A stretch of 64,000 nucleotides of DNA, from contig NZ_CP043627.1 in the NCBI RefSeq assembly GCF_016804325.1, forward strand, positions 6,913,001-6,977,000, in the 5' to 3' direction. The first letter of the stretch is position 1. Each line of letters begins with the position of its first letter. This DNA is from Methylobacterium aquaticum (GTDB taxonomy: Bacteria; Pseudomonadota; Alphaproteobacteria; Rhizobiales; Beijerinckiaceae). Shown in pieces: positions 17,196 through 25,934 of this stretch. The notes below the pieces were generated by a model that ran no database searches, was not told the DNA's origin, and worked only from the letters and a program-made list of their open reading frames with translations. Both the position numbers and the translations under genes were made by a program.

Positions 17196-18749
17196 CTACA
17201 TCACCGCGCCGATCTGCCAGGGCACGAACTCGGCATCGCCGTAGCCGAACCCTTCCGACTTGGTGCGCTCGCCCGACGCCACGCGCAGGATCGTCTCGAA
17301 GATCTGGCGGCCCTTCTCCTCGATCGAGACGCCGTCGAGCACGTCGCCGCAATCGATGTCCATGTCGTCCTGCATCCGCCGGTACATCTCGCTGTTGGTG
17401 GCGAGCTTGATCGACGGGGTCGGCTTGCAGCCATAGGCCGAGCCGCGGCCGGTGGTGAAGCACAAGACGTTGGCGCCGCCCGCGACCTGGCCGGTGGCGG
17501 CCACCGGGTCGAAGCCGGGGGTGTCCATGTAGACGAAGCCCTTCGCCGTCACCGGCTCGGCGTAGCGGTAGACGCCGGTCAGCGTCGTCGAGCCGCCCTT
17601 GGCGGTAGCCCCCAGCGACTTCTCCAGGATGGTGGTCAGGCCGCCGGCCTTGTTGCCGGGGGAGGGGTTGTTGTTCATCTCGCCGCCGTTGCGGGCGGTG
17701 TAGGCCTCCCACCAGTGGATCATCTCGACGAGCTTGTGGCCGATCTCCGGCGTGGCGGCCCGCGCCGTCAGCAGGTGCTCGGCACCGTAGATCTCCGGCG
17801 TCTCGGACAGGATCGCGGTGCCGCCCTCGGCCACCAGCCGGTCGACCGCCGCCCCGAGCGCCGGGTTCGCCGTGATGCCCGAATAGCCGTCCGAGCCGCC
17901 GCATTGCAGGGCCAGCATCAGCTCGGAGGCCGGCACGGTCTCGCGCCTGGCCTTCGAGACGGAGGGCAGCATCTCGCGCAGCGCCGCGACGCCGGCCTCG
18001 ATGGTGCGGCGCGTGCCGCCGCTGTCCTGGATGGTGAAGCTGCGGAAGGTCTCGCTCTCCTCGATGCCGTAGGCGCGCTTCCAGCGGTCGATCTGCAGGC
18101 CCTCGCAGCCCAGGCCCACCATGATGACGCCGCCCATGTTCGGGTTGGCGGCGTAGCCCCACAGCGTGCGCTTGAGGATGTCGGCACCCTCGCCCTGGAT
18201 GTCGTAGCCGCAGCCGGTGCCGTGGGTGAGCGGGATGATGCCGTCGATGCCCGGGAATTCGTCGAGCAGGCCGGAGCGGCGGGCTTCCTCGGCGATGAAG
18301 CGGGCGACGGTCGCCGAGCAGTTCACCGAGGTGAGCACGCCGACATAGTTGCGGGTGCCGACCTTGCCGTCGGCCCGGCGGTAGCCCTCGAAGGTGGCGC
18401 GCTGGGCGTCGGGCACCATCGCGACGGGACGCGCTTCCTCGCAGAAGCGGTAGTCGCGGGCAAAATCGCCCTTGGCCTCGCCGAGGCCGACATTGTGCTC
18501 GTGGACCCACTCGCCCGGCGCGATGGCCCGGCTGGCGAAGCCGATGATCTGGCCGAACTTGCGGATCGGCGCGCCCTCGGCGATCGGCACCACCGCGAAT
18601 TTGTGGCCCCGCGGCACGCGGGCCGAGGCGGTCACGCCCTCGACGGCGGCGCCGGGCACGATCGGGTCCACCGCCACCACGACGTTGTCCTCGTGGGCAA
18701 GGCGCACGATGCGGGGATTGGTGGGGTGGAGCGGGGTGGGGGCGGACAT
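17196..18749 (-). CDS. UxaA-family sugar-acid dehydratase
   Basis: A 517-residue altronate/galactarate dehydratase family protein. An N-terminal SAF domain (about residues 15-85) is joined to the large UxaA domain (about 105-510). Visible landmarks are GYRRADGKVGTRNYVGVLTSVNCSA (in the family core), LTHGTGCGYD, GLGCEG and QCGGSDGYSGITANPALG. These enzymes are iron-dependent and remove water from aldonates or aldarates. Altronate, galactarate or another acid all remain possible because specificity is not readable. The partner MFS transporter follows downstream. UxaB or KDG-pathway genes are not nearby. Confidence 0.83.
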   Translation of the reverse strand: MSAPTPLHPTNPRIVRLAHEDNVVVAVDPIVPGAAVEGVTASARVPRGHKFAVVPIAEGAPIRKFGQIIGFASRAIAPGEWVHEHNVGLGEAKGDFARDYRFCEEARPVAMVPDAQRATFEGYRRADGKVGTRNYVGVLTSVNCSATVARFIAEEARRSGLLDEFPGIDGIIPLTHGTGCGYDIQGEGADILKRTLWGYAANPNMGGVIMVGLGCEGLQIDRWKRAYGIEESETFRSFTIQDSGGTRRTIEAGVAALREMLPSVSKARRETVPASELMLALQCGGSDGYSGITANPALGAAVDRLVAEGGTAILSETPEIYGAEHLLTARAATPEIGHKLVEMIHWWEAYTARNGGEMNNNPSPGNKAGGLTTILEKSLGATAKGGSTTLTGVYRYAEPVTAKGFVYMDTPGFDPVAATGQVAGGANVLCFTTGRGSAYGCKPTPSIKLATNSEMYRRMQDDMDIDCGDVLDGVSIEEKGRQIFETILRVASGERTKSEGFGYGDAEFVPWQIGAVM

Positions 18750-18833
18750 GGGTGGGACCTTTTGGGGAAACGTCTTTGAATGATACGGCCGCTTGGAGCG
18801 GTCTGGAATGGTGTCGGTGTCACCCCACCCGCG

Positions 18834-18954
18834 ACCTCATCCTGAGGTGCGAACGAAGTGAGCCTCGAAGGAGGGCTCCAGGGACCGCAGAGGGATCTGG
18901 AACCCTCCTTCGAGGTCAGTCGATCTTCGATCGACTAACACCTCAGGATGAGGT
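18834..18954. repeat. Palindromic repeat, family B copy 1
   Basis: A 121-base inverted repeat between the UxaA-family gene and livF. Its ends read ACCTCATCCTGAGGTG and CACCTCAGGATGAGGT, and inside are CGAAGGAGGGCT and AACCCTCCTTCG arms. Two more copies lie at 61896-62263 (interrupted) and 62072-62191. The form suggests a non-autonomous mobile repeat that also terminates transcription. Confidence 0.8.
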
Positions 18955-18992
18955 GGTGGGCGGGAATCGAAACCTGCTGGCCGGTAAGATGG

Positions 18993-19736
18993 TCAATGCG
19001 CCAAAGCCTCCGCCTTGGCCCGCCCGCCGAGATACGCCGCCCGGATGTCGTCGTTGGCCCACAGGTCCTGCGGCGCGCCGCTGAGCACCAGCTGCCCGGT
19101 CTCCAGCACGTAGCCGCGATCGGCGACAGACAGGCCCATGCGGGCATTCTGCTCGACGAGGAGCACGGTGGTGCCGCGGCGGCGCACCTCGGCGATGATC
19201 GCGAACACCGCCTGGACGATCACCGGGGCGAGGCCCAGCGAGGGCTCGTCGAGGAGCAGGATGCGGGGTTTCGCCATCAGCCCGCGGGCGAGCGCCACCA
19301 TCTGGAGCTGGCCTCCCGAGAGCGTCCAGCCCAGCGCGTCGCCGAAGCGGCGGATGTCGGGGAAGAGCTCGAACATGCCCTCCGCCTCGTCCTTGATCTG
19401 GCGGGTCGAGAGCCCCTTCCGGTTCGAGGCACCGAGCATGATGTTCTCGCGCACCGTGAGGCCCGGGAAGACCCGGCGCCCCTCCGGGACATGCGCCACG
19501 CCGCGGCGCACGATCTCCTCGGGGTTGAGGCCAAGCAGCGACTGGCCCTCGAACAGGACCTCGCCGCCGGCCGGCTTCACCAGCCCCGAGATGGTCTTGA
19601 GCGTCGTCGACTTGCCGGCCCCGTTGGAGCCGAGCAAGGTCACGACCTCGCCGGCCTCGACCGAGAACGAGATGCCGCGCACGGCCTCGATCTCGCCGTA
19701 GCGCACGGTCAGGTCGCGGATTTCCAGGAGTGCCAT
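18993..19736 (-). CDS. livF: Liv-type ABC transporter ATPase LivF
   Basis: Second ATPase of the first branched-chain-type importer. In 247 residues it shows Walker A (GSNGAGKST, about residues 36-44), the Q loop, the signature LSGGQLQMVALARGL, Walker B (ILLLDEPSLGLAP) and the H loop. It starts 13 bases after the LivM-LivG stop, so it is the last gene of the livK-livH-livMG-livF operon. Liv systems import branched-chain amino acids but also amides, urea, aromatic acids and other polar organics. Confidence 0.9.
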   Translation of the reverse strand: MALLEIRDLTVRYGEIEAVRGISFSVEAGEVVTLLGSNGAGKSTTLKTISGLVKPAGGEVLFEGQSLLGLNPEEIVRRGVAHVPEGRRVFPGLTVRENIMLGASNRKGLSTRQIKDEAEGMFELFPDIRRFGDALGWTLSGGQLQMVALARGLMAKPRILLLDEPSLGLAPVIVQAVFAIIAEVRRRGTTVLLVEQNARMGLSVADRGYVLETGQLVLSGAPQDLWANDDIRAAYLGGRAKAEALAH

Positions 19737-19749
19737 CGATCTCTCCCGT

Positions 19750-21579
19750 TCAGGCCGTGGCGAGGTCGGTCTTGAGGCCGACAGTCGGCCCGTCGGACGC
19801 TTCCTGGCCGAGATAGGCCTCGATCACCGCCGGCTCGCGCAGGACCGTGGCCGTCACCCCGTCGGCGATGCGTTTGCCGAAATTCAGCACCGTGATGTGG
19901 CTCGCCACGTCGCTCACCAGCGTCATGTCGTGGTCGATGATCAGGATGGTCAGGCCCTTGGCGGCCATCCGGCGCAGGAGCACGGTCAGCGCGTTCTTCT
20001 CGGTCGAGTTGAGGCCCGCCGCCGGCTCGTCGAGGAGGAGCAGCACCGGGTTGCCGGCGAGCGCCCGGGCGATCTCGACGAGGCGCTGGTGGCCGTAGGA
20101 GAAGGACGAGATCGGCTCGTCGGCCCGGCCCTCCAGCCCGACGAAGGCGAGAGCCGCCCGCGCCCGCGCCTCCAGTGAGGCCCTGTCATGGGTGACGATG
20201 GCGTTGCCCGGCCGCTCGGCGCCGATCACCACGTTCTCGAGCGCGCTCATCGAGCGGAACAGGCGGATGTTCTGGAACGTCCGCCCGAGGCCCGAGGCCG
20301 CGCGCTGGTGCGGCGCGAAGCGGGTGATGTCCTGCCCGTTGAGCCGCACCCGGCCGCCGGTCGGGGTGTAGAGGCCCGACAGCACGTTGAGGGTCGTGGT
20401 CTTGCCCGACCCGTTCGGGCCGATCAGCGCGTGGATGCCGCCGCGAGCCACCGTGAAGCTGACCTCGTCGACAGCCCTCAGGCCGCCGAAATGCTTGGAC
20501 AGGCCCTCGACCTCGAGCACCGGCGCGGACGTACCGGCCGCCTGCGTCAGGGTCAGGTCCTGGGCCCGCGGCGGAGCGGGTTTGCGCGGCCGCAGGCGCT
20601 TCACCTGGTCGCCGAGGAAGCCCCAGATGCCCTCCGGCATGAACACCACGATCAGGATCACGGCGAGCCCGTAGATCGCGAGATAGAGGCCCGGGATCTC
20701 CTTGAGGAACCGCAGCCATTCCGGGATCAGGATCAGCAGCCCGGTGCCGATCACCGCGCCGACCGGCGAGCCGACGCCGCCGAGCAGCGCCATGGTGAGG
20801 AACACCACCGATTCGGCGAACGAGAACTGGTCCGGGCTGATATAGGTGAAGCTGCCGGCAAACAGCCCGCCCCCTAAGCCCGCGAGCAGCGCCCCGATGG
20901 CGAAGGCCGCCACCTTGGTGCGGTAGATGTCGATGCCGGTGACGCCGGCCGCCAGCTCGTTGTCGCGCACCGCCCGCATGGCGCGGCCGAGCCGGGTCTT
21001 CGGCATTCGCCACACCGCGTAGGCCACCGCCGCCAGCATGAAGACGCAGAGCGCGAGGTAGCTCTGGCCATCGGTGAACAGGCCCGGGCGCTTGATGTTC
21101 GGCACGCCGTCCGGCCCGTGGGTGACCGGGATCCAGTTGATCATGATCAGCGTCAGGATCTGCTGGAACGAGATCGTCACCATGGCGAGGTAGTGGCCGC
21201 CCAAGCGGAGCGTCGAGGCACCCAGGACCGCACCGAGGATCAGCGCCAGGACGAGGCCGATCGGCAGGCAGAGCCAGAAGCTGATCCCGAGATCGACCGT
21301 GCCGAGGCCGACCGCGTAGGCGCCGATGCCGAAGAAGGCGGCCTGGGCCAGGTTGATCTGCCCGCACAGGCCCAGCACGACGGTGAGCCCGATGACCGCG
21401 ATGGCGTAGGTCGCGGCCTGCATGAGGATGTTGAGCACGTAGCCGCTGAACGGCGTCGTGGCGGCGAGGAAGACCGCGACCGCGACCAGGGCGACGTAGG
21501 CGAGGGTGCCGACGGGGAAGCGGCGGGCGGCGGGGGCGGACACCGGGTCCGCCGCGACGGGGCGAGGGGAGCCGGTCAT
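19750..21579 (-). CDS. livM-livG: LivM permease fused to LivG ATPase
   Basis: One 609-residue polypeptide. Residues about 20-325 form the LivM permease with eight to ten hydrophobic helices and the LivM motif GLCGQINLAQAAFFGIGAY. After a linker (about 330-355), residues 356-600 form the LivG ATPase with Walker A (GPNGSGKTT, near 385), an FSYGHQ signature, and LLLLDEPAAGLN. The ATG at 21577-21579 overlaps the LivH stop (ATGA), showing translational coupling. A longer open frame upstream is only the shadow of livH. Such fusions occur in other proteobacteria. Confidence 0.9.
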   Translation of the reverse strand: MTGSPRPVAADPVSAPAARRFPVGTLAYVALVAVAVFLAATTPFSGYVLNILMQAATYAIAVIGLTVVLGLCGQINLAQAAFFGIGAYAVGLGTVDLGISFWLCLPIGLVLALILGAVLGASTLRLGGHYLAMVTISFQQILTLIMINWIPVTHGPDGVPNIKRPGLFTDGQSYLALCVFMLAAVAYAVWRMPKTRLGRAMRAVRDNELAAGVTGIDIYRTKVAAFAIGALLAGLGGGLFAGSFTYISPDQFSFAESVVFLTMALLGGVGSPVGAVIGTGLLILIPEWLRFLKEIPGLYLAIYGLAVILIVVFMPEGIWGFLGDQVKRLRPRKPAPPRAQDLTLTQAAGTSAPVLEVEGLSKHFGGLRAVDEVSFTVARGGIHALIGPNGSGKTTTLNVLSGLYTPTGGRVRLNGQDITRFAPHQRAASGLGRTFQNIRLFRSMSALENVVIGAERPGNAIVTHDRASLEARARAALAFVGLEGRADEPISSFSYGHQRLVEIARALAGNPVLLLLDEPAAGLNSTEKNALTVLLRRMAAKGLTILIIDHDMTLVSDVASHITVLNFGKRIADGVTATVLREPAVIEAYLGQEASDGPTVGLKTDLATA

Positions 21580-22451
21580 GCTTTCTCCGCGATGCGTTCG
21601 CCGAAGATGCCCTGCGGGCGGAAGGCCAGGAAGGCGACGAGGACGATGAAGGCGAAGGCGTCCTTGTAGGGCACCGAGATGTAGGCGGCGCCGAAGGTCT
21701 CGATGATGCCGAGCGCCAGCCCGCCGATGATCGCGCCGGTCACGTCGCCGAACCCGCCGATGATGGTGGCGGCGAAGGCCTTGAGCGCGATGGTGGCGCC
21801 CATCTGGATCGACACGAACAGGACCGGCGCCACCAGGATGCCGGCGATGCCGCCGAGAACCGCGCTGTAGACGAAGGTCAGCATGATCATCCCGGCGACG
21901 GGAATGCCGAGGAGCGCCGCCATCTCCTTGTCCTGCGAGGTCGCCTGCAGCTTCTTGCCGATGAGCGTGTGCTCGAAGAACCAGTACTGGAACGCCACCA
22001 GCACCGCGGTGACGGCGATGATCAGGAGGTACTGGGTGTCGAGATAGACCGGGCCGACCAGGAAGCCTTGCGTCTCGAAGACCGGCGGTAGCACCTGCGG
22101 CTGCGGCCCGTAGAGGGCGAGCGTGGTGTTGGCCAGGAAGATCGAGGCGCCGATGGTCGAGATGATCACCGGCAGGTAGGTGCGGTGGCGCAAGGGGTAG
22201 TAGACGCCGAGGTTGAACAGGGCGCCCAGAGCCGCCATCCCGCCGATGGCGAGCAGGAAGGACAGCCAGTACGGCCATTGCAGGTCGACGGCGAAGACCA
22301 CCATCAGGAAGGCGGCGACCATCGAGAACTCGCCTTGCGCGAAGTTCACCACGTTGGTGGCGCGGAAGATCAGCACGAAGCCGAGCGCGACGAGCGCGTA
22401 GACGGCGCCGATGCCGATTCCCGTGAACAGAAGCTGGAGGATGAGGTCCAT
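21576..22451 (-). CDS. livH: Liv-type ABC transporter permease LivH
   Basis: A 291-residue inner-membrane permease. MDLILQLLFTGIGIGAVYAL starts the protein, and NVVNFAQGEFSMVAAF is the diagnostic LivH motif near residue 40. About eight membrane helices follow and the C-terminus contains FRPQGIFGE. The ATG at 22449-22451 was chosen; an in-frame extension to 22520 adds 23 residues with no family match. It pairs with the LivM half of the following fusion. Confidence 0.9.
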   Translation of the reverse strand: MDLILQLLFTGIGIGAVYALVALGFVLIFRATNVVNFAQGEFSMVAAFLMVVFAVDLQWPYWLSFLLAIGGMAALGALFNLGVYYPLRHRTYLPVIISTIGASIFLANTTLALYGPQPQVLPPVFETQGFLVGPVYLDTQYLLIIAVTAVLVAFQYWFFEHTLIGKKLQATSQDKEMAALLGIPVAGMIMLTFVYSAVLGGIAGILVAPVLFVSIQMGATIALKAFAATIIGGFGDVTGAIIGGLALGIIETFGAAYISVPYKDAFAFIVLVAFLAFRPQGIFGERIAEKA

Positions 22452-22589
22452 GCGGGCCCGTCCCGATCGGATGACAAGGCTCGTGCCGCCGCAAGTCTTG
22501 CAGAGAATCACGTCTTGCAAAGACTCTTGCAGCGGCCGAGAACGGCATCGGGACGGCGAGGCGCCGTCCCGATCAGGTTTCTTCGATGG

Positions 22590-23750
22590 TCAGGACTTGT
22601 AGAAGTCGATGCGCTTGTCGAAGACGATGTTGCCCTTGTCGTTGCGCACCACGTTGTAGCCGTGCAGGCCGTCGCCGTTCTGGTCGAAGTTGTAGGTGCC
22701 TTCCGCCCCCTCGTGGCCGCGGATGGCGAGCAGGGCCTCGCGGATCGCCTTCGGGTCGGTCTTGCCGGCGGCGTTGATGGCCTTCGCCAGCACCGTCACG
22801 GCGTCGAAGGTCCAGGAGGACTGGTTGTCCGGCGGAATCTTCATCACCGCCCGGTAGGCCTTGCCGAAATTGCGCGCCGCGTCGCTCGATTCCTCGGCGT
22901 AATCGGCCACCCCGTAGGTGTTGTAGAGCGACGGCCCGGCGAGCTTGAGCGCCGTCACGTTGACGATCGAGGCCGAGCCGACCCAGGGCGCCTGCACGCC
23001 GAGCTGGCGCAATTGCCGGGCGAAGATGCCGAGATCGTTCTCGAAGGTGAAGTAGGAGCCGATCACGTCGGCGCCGGACTGGCGGATCGCCAGAACCACC
23101 GGCGTGAAGTCCTGGCTCTGGTTGGTGTAGCCCTGGTCGAGCGCCACCGTGGCGCCGGCCTTGCCCAGAGCCTCCGTCAGCGCCTTGGCGCCGCTGGTGC
23201 CGAAGGCGTCGGTCGAGTGGATGATCGCCCACTTCTTCTTGGCGAGCGTGGTCACGCCGTATTCGGCGATGACCCGGGCCGAGAAGCTGTCGTTCGGGCG
23301 GAAGCGGAACAGCCAGGGGTTGCCGAGCTGGGTCAGCACCGGATCGGTGCCGCCGAAGGCCACCGGCTTTCCGGTCTTGAGGATGTCGGGGGCCATGGCG
23401 TGGTTCTGGGTCGAGCGGATCGAGCCGAGGAACGCCACGAGATCGGGCTGCGAGGCGAGCTTGGAGAAGGCCAGCACCGCGCCCGGATTGGTGGTCTGGT
23501 CGTCCTCGGTGACGAGTTCCATCGGCTTGCCGAGGACGCCGCCGGCCTTGTTGACGGCCTCCAAGGCGATCTTGGCGCCGTTCAGCGCGAACCGGCCGGC
23601 ATCGGCGCCGGGCCCGGTGACCGGCAGCACCATGCCGATCCGCACCGTACCGCCCTGCGCGCTCGCCGGTCGAATGATCGACGGCGCGACGACGCCGGCA
23701 GCCGCGACCGTGGCCGCACTCTTCAGGAAAACGCGGCGCGTCGTCCTCAT
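22590..23750 (-). CDS. livK: Periplasmic ligand-binding protein, Liv type (LivK)
   Basis: A 386-residue binding protein for the first Liv importer. A twin-arginine-like leader (TTRRVFLKSAATVAAAG) precedes the mature start near residue 32 (QGGTVRIGMVLPVTGPGA). The two-lobe fold is shown by GVLGKPMELVTEDDQ, FLGSIRSTQN and FEGTYNFD-like elements near the end. GGAGGAGAG precedes ATG 23748-23750. It is divergent from the Ldh-family gene with about 207 bases between. Ligand unknown. Confidence 0.9.
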   Translation of the reverse strand: MRTTRRVFLKSAATVAAAGVVAPSIIRPASAQGGTVRIGMVLPVTGPGADAGRFALNGAKIALEAVNKAGGVLGKPMELVTEDDQTTNPGAVLAFSKLASQPDLVAFLGSIRSTQNHAMAPDILKTGKPVAFGGTDPVLTQLGNPWLFRFRPNDSFSARVIAEYGVTTLAKKKWAIIHSTDAFGTSGAKALTEALGKAGATVALDQGYTNQSQDFTPVVLAIRQSGADVIGSYFTFENDLGIFARQLRQLGVQAPWVGSASIVNVTALKLAGPSLYNTYGVADYAEESSDAARNFGKAYRAVMKIPPDNQSSWTFDAVTVLAKAINAAGKTDPKAIREALLAIRGHEGAEGTYNFDQNGDGLHGYNVVRNDKGNIVFDKRIDFYKS

Positions 23751-23957
23751 CGGCACTCTCCTCCCGAGACGTGACCGGTGCTCCGTGGCCCGGCCTTGGG
23801 CGGGATGAGACACCGGCAGCGCTGCCATGTCCACCCCAACTCCAACCCTCGGGGATTAAAAATTGCCCGGGCAGATCTGCGCCCGGCACCCTCGACCTGC
23901 GGCCGCGGGGCGGCCATTCTCCGCCGCGCCAGAATCAAGAAACCGGGAGGATTTTTC

Positions 23958-25028
23958 ATGCAGATCTCAGCCAGCGGCCTGACCGCCTACGTGCGGGACA
24001 TCTTCTCGCGCGCCGGCTGCTCGGACGCGGAAGCCGAGCGGATCGGTCGTTACCTCGTCGCCGCCAACCTGACCGGGCATGACAGCCACGGCGTGATCCG
24101 GGTGCCGCGCTACGTCTCGTGGCTGAAGGAGGGCGAGGTCGAGGCCGACAAGACCCCCGAGATCGTGACCGACGGCCCGGCCTTCGCGCTGGTCGATGCC
24201 CATTACGGCTTCGGCCAGACCGCCGGTCCCTTCGCCACGGAGCTCGGCATCCGCAAGGCGCGCGAGAACGGCGTCGCCATCGTGGCCCTGCGGCATGCCG
24301 GCCATCTCGGCCGCATCGGCGAATGGGCCGAGCAGGCGGCCGCCGCGGGCCTCGTCTCGGTGCATTTCGTCAACGTGGCGGGCAGCCTCCTCGTCGCGCC
24401 GTTCGGCTCGGTCGACCGGCGCTTCTCGACCGCGCCCTTCGCGGCGGGATTCCCCGTGGCGGGCGCCGAGCCGGTGATCCTCGATTTCGCCACCTCGGCG
24501 GTGGCCGAGGGCAAGGTGCTGGTCGCCTCGCAGGGCGGCAAGGCGCTGCCGGACGGCGTGCTGATCGAGCCGGACGGGCGGCTGTCGAGCGACCCCGCGA
24601 CGCTGTACGGCCCCCTCGACGGCCCGGAGCGCGACAACCTCAAGGGCGCCGGCGCGATCCGGGCCTTCGGCGAGCACAAGGGCTCGGGGCTGGCGCTGAT
24701 GTGCGAGCTGCTCGCCGGCGCGCTCACCGGATCGGGCACCGCGGGCCCGGGCGCGCGGCGGTTCTGCAACGGGATGCTGTCGCTCTACATGACCCCGGAG
24801 GCCTTCGGCTCCGAGGACGCGATGGTGCGCGAGACCCGCGCCTATCTCGATTTCTTCAAGGACGCCCGGCCGGTGCCGGGAGGCGAGGTGCTGCTGCCGG
24901 GAGAACCCGAGCGGCGAACCCGCGAAAAGCGCCTCGCGGAGGGCGTGCCGCTGCCCGATCCGGTCTGGGAGACCCTGCTGGCGGCGGGGCGCCCATACGG
25001 GTTGGATGGCGAGACGTATCGGGGGTGA
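23958..25028 (+). CDS. Ldh-family (malate/lactate-type) oxidoreductase
   Basis: A 356-residue member of the NAD(P)-dependent malate/L-lactate/ureidoglycolate/sulfolactate dehydrogenase family, which is structurally unlike the Rossmann LDH. Evidence: GHDSHGVIRVPRYVSWLKEGEV near residues 37-57 (the catalytic His is in DSHG), RHAGHLGRIGEWAEQAA, and PFGSVDRRFSTAPFA. GGGAGG lies eight bases before ATG 23958. It is divergent from livK and probably handles a 2-hydroxy acid supplied by that transporter; this link is by neighbourhood only. Confidence 0.87.
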   Translation: MQISASGLTAYVRDIFSRAGCSDAEAERIGRYLVAANLTGHDSHGVIRVPRYVSWLKEGEVEADKTPEIVTDGPAFALVDAHYGFGQTAGPFATELGIRKARENGVAIVALRHAGHLGRIGEWAEQAAAAGLVSVHFVNVAGSLLVAPFGSVDRRFSTAPFAAGFPVAGAEPVILDFATSAVAEGKVLVASQGGKALPDGVLIEPDGRLSSDPATLYGPLDGPERDNLKGAGAIRAFGEHKGSGLALMCELLAGALTGSGTAGPGARRFCNGMLSLYMTPEAFGSEDAMVRETRAYLDFFKDARPVPGGEVLLPGEPERRTREKRLAEGVPLPDPVWETLLAAGRPYGLDGETYRG

Positions 25029-25087
25029 GCGGGCAAATCCCCGATTGATTGGCCCGGGTCGCCGATCGCCCTGACATCCTCGAAGCC

Positions 25088-25118
25088 GTCCCGGGTTCCG
25101 CTTTCGCGGCCCCGGGAC
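25088..25118. terminator. Short family R-type hairpin between convergent genes
   Basis: GTCCCGGG and CCCGGGAC arms flank a 15-base loop between the stops of the Ldh-family gene and the SDR gene. The loop sequence resembles the arms of the longer R palindromes, so this is probably a shortened copy that now serves as a bidirectional terminator. Confidence 0.55.
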
Positions 25119-25151
25119 GACGATGGGGCCGAAGGCCGTTCGGAGAATGTC

Positions 25152-25919
25152 CTACGTCAGCATCTGCAGGTCGCCGTCCACCGCCAGCGCCTGGCCCGAG
25201 ATGGTCTTGCCCCGCTCCGACGCCAGGAAGAGAATCTGGTCCGCCAGCTGGCGGGCGGTGACGTAGTCCTTGATCGAGGCCGCCGCGAAGGCCGCCTGCT
25301 CCATCTCCGAGAAGCCGATTCCGCGCTGCTGCGCCTTGGCCTCCAGCACCCGGCGCTGCCGGTCGCCGGCGACGATGCCGGGGAGCACCGCGTTGACCCG
25401 GATGCCGTCCGGCCCGAGCTCCCGCGACAACGACTTGGTGAAGCCGATCACCGCCCACTTCGCCGCCGCGTAGGGCGTGCGCAGCGGGAAGCCGAAGCGG
25501 CCCGCCGCCGAAGACAGGTTGACGATCGACGGGTTGGCGCTCCCGCGCAAAAGCGGCACCGCCAGGCGCACGCAGTTGAACTGGCCGGTGATGCAGATGT
25601 CGAGCGTGCGGTCCCAGTCCTCCGGGTTGATCTCCTCGACGCGGCCCGTCGGCCCGGCGATGCCCGCGTTGTTGATCAGGCAATCGAGCCCGCCGAGCGC
25701 GCGGTCCGCCTCCGCGAACAGCCGGGCGACGTCGTCGCGCGAAGCCACGTCGGCATGGGTGCCGGTGATCCCGGCGGGGAGGGCGGCCAGCGCCTCGCGG
25801 TCGACGTCGCAGACATGGACGCGCGCGCCTTCTTCCGTGAAGGCCCGGGCCACTTCGAGGCCGATGCCGCCCGCGCCCGCGGTGACCAGAACCTTCAGGC
25901 CGCTCAATCCCATATCCAT
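25152..25919 (-). CDS. Short-chain dehydrogenase/reductase
   Basis: A 255-residue classical SDR. The nucleotide-binding motif TAGAGGIG is at residues 13-20, with DVD at the end of the second strand predicting NAD preference. NNAG, the catalytic Ser (NLSSAAG) and YxxxK (TPYAAAKWA) follow, then NAVLPGIV. It likely oxidises or reduces a hydroxyl/keto group of a small acid. The GntR gene is 15 bases upstream on the same strand, so they probably share a transcript. Confidence 0.87.
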   Translation of the reverse strand: MDMGLSGLKVLVTAGAGGIGLEVARAFTEEGARVHVCDVDREALAALPAGITGTHADVASRDDVARLFAEADRALGGLDCLINNAGIAGPTGRVEEINPEDWDRTLDICITGQFNCVRLAVPLLRGSANPSIVNLSSAAGRFGFPLRTPYAAAKWAVIGFTKSLSRELGPDGIRVNAVLPGIVAGDRQRRVLEAKAQQRGIGFSEMEQAAFAAASIKDYVTARQLADQILFLASERGKTISGQALAVDGDLQMLT

Positions 25920-25934
25920 GACGTCACTCCTGTT

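Noticed and set aside
16480..18510. 676-codon open frame on the minus strand
   Set aside because: Shadow of the MFS and UxaA-family genes in another frame, dominated by Arg, Gly and Pro.
21580..22548. Extension of the LivM-LivG fusion frame through livH
   Set aside because: The residues are low-complexity and overlap livH on the same strand in another frame. The ATGA overlap at 21576-21579 defines the real start.
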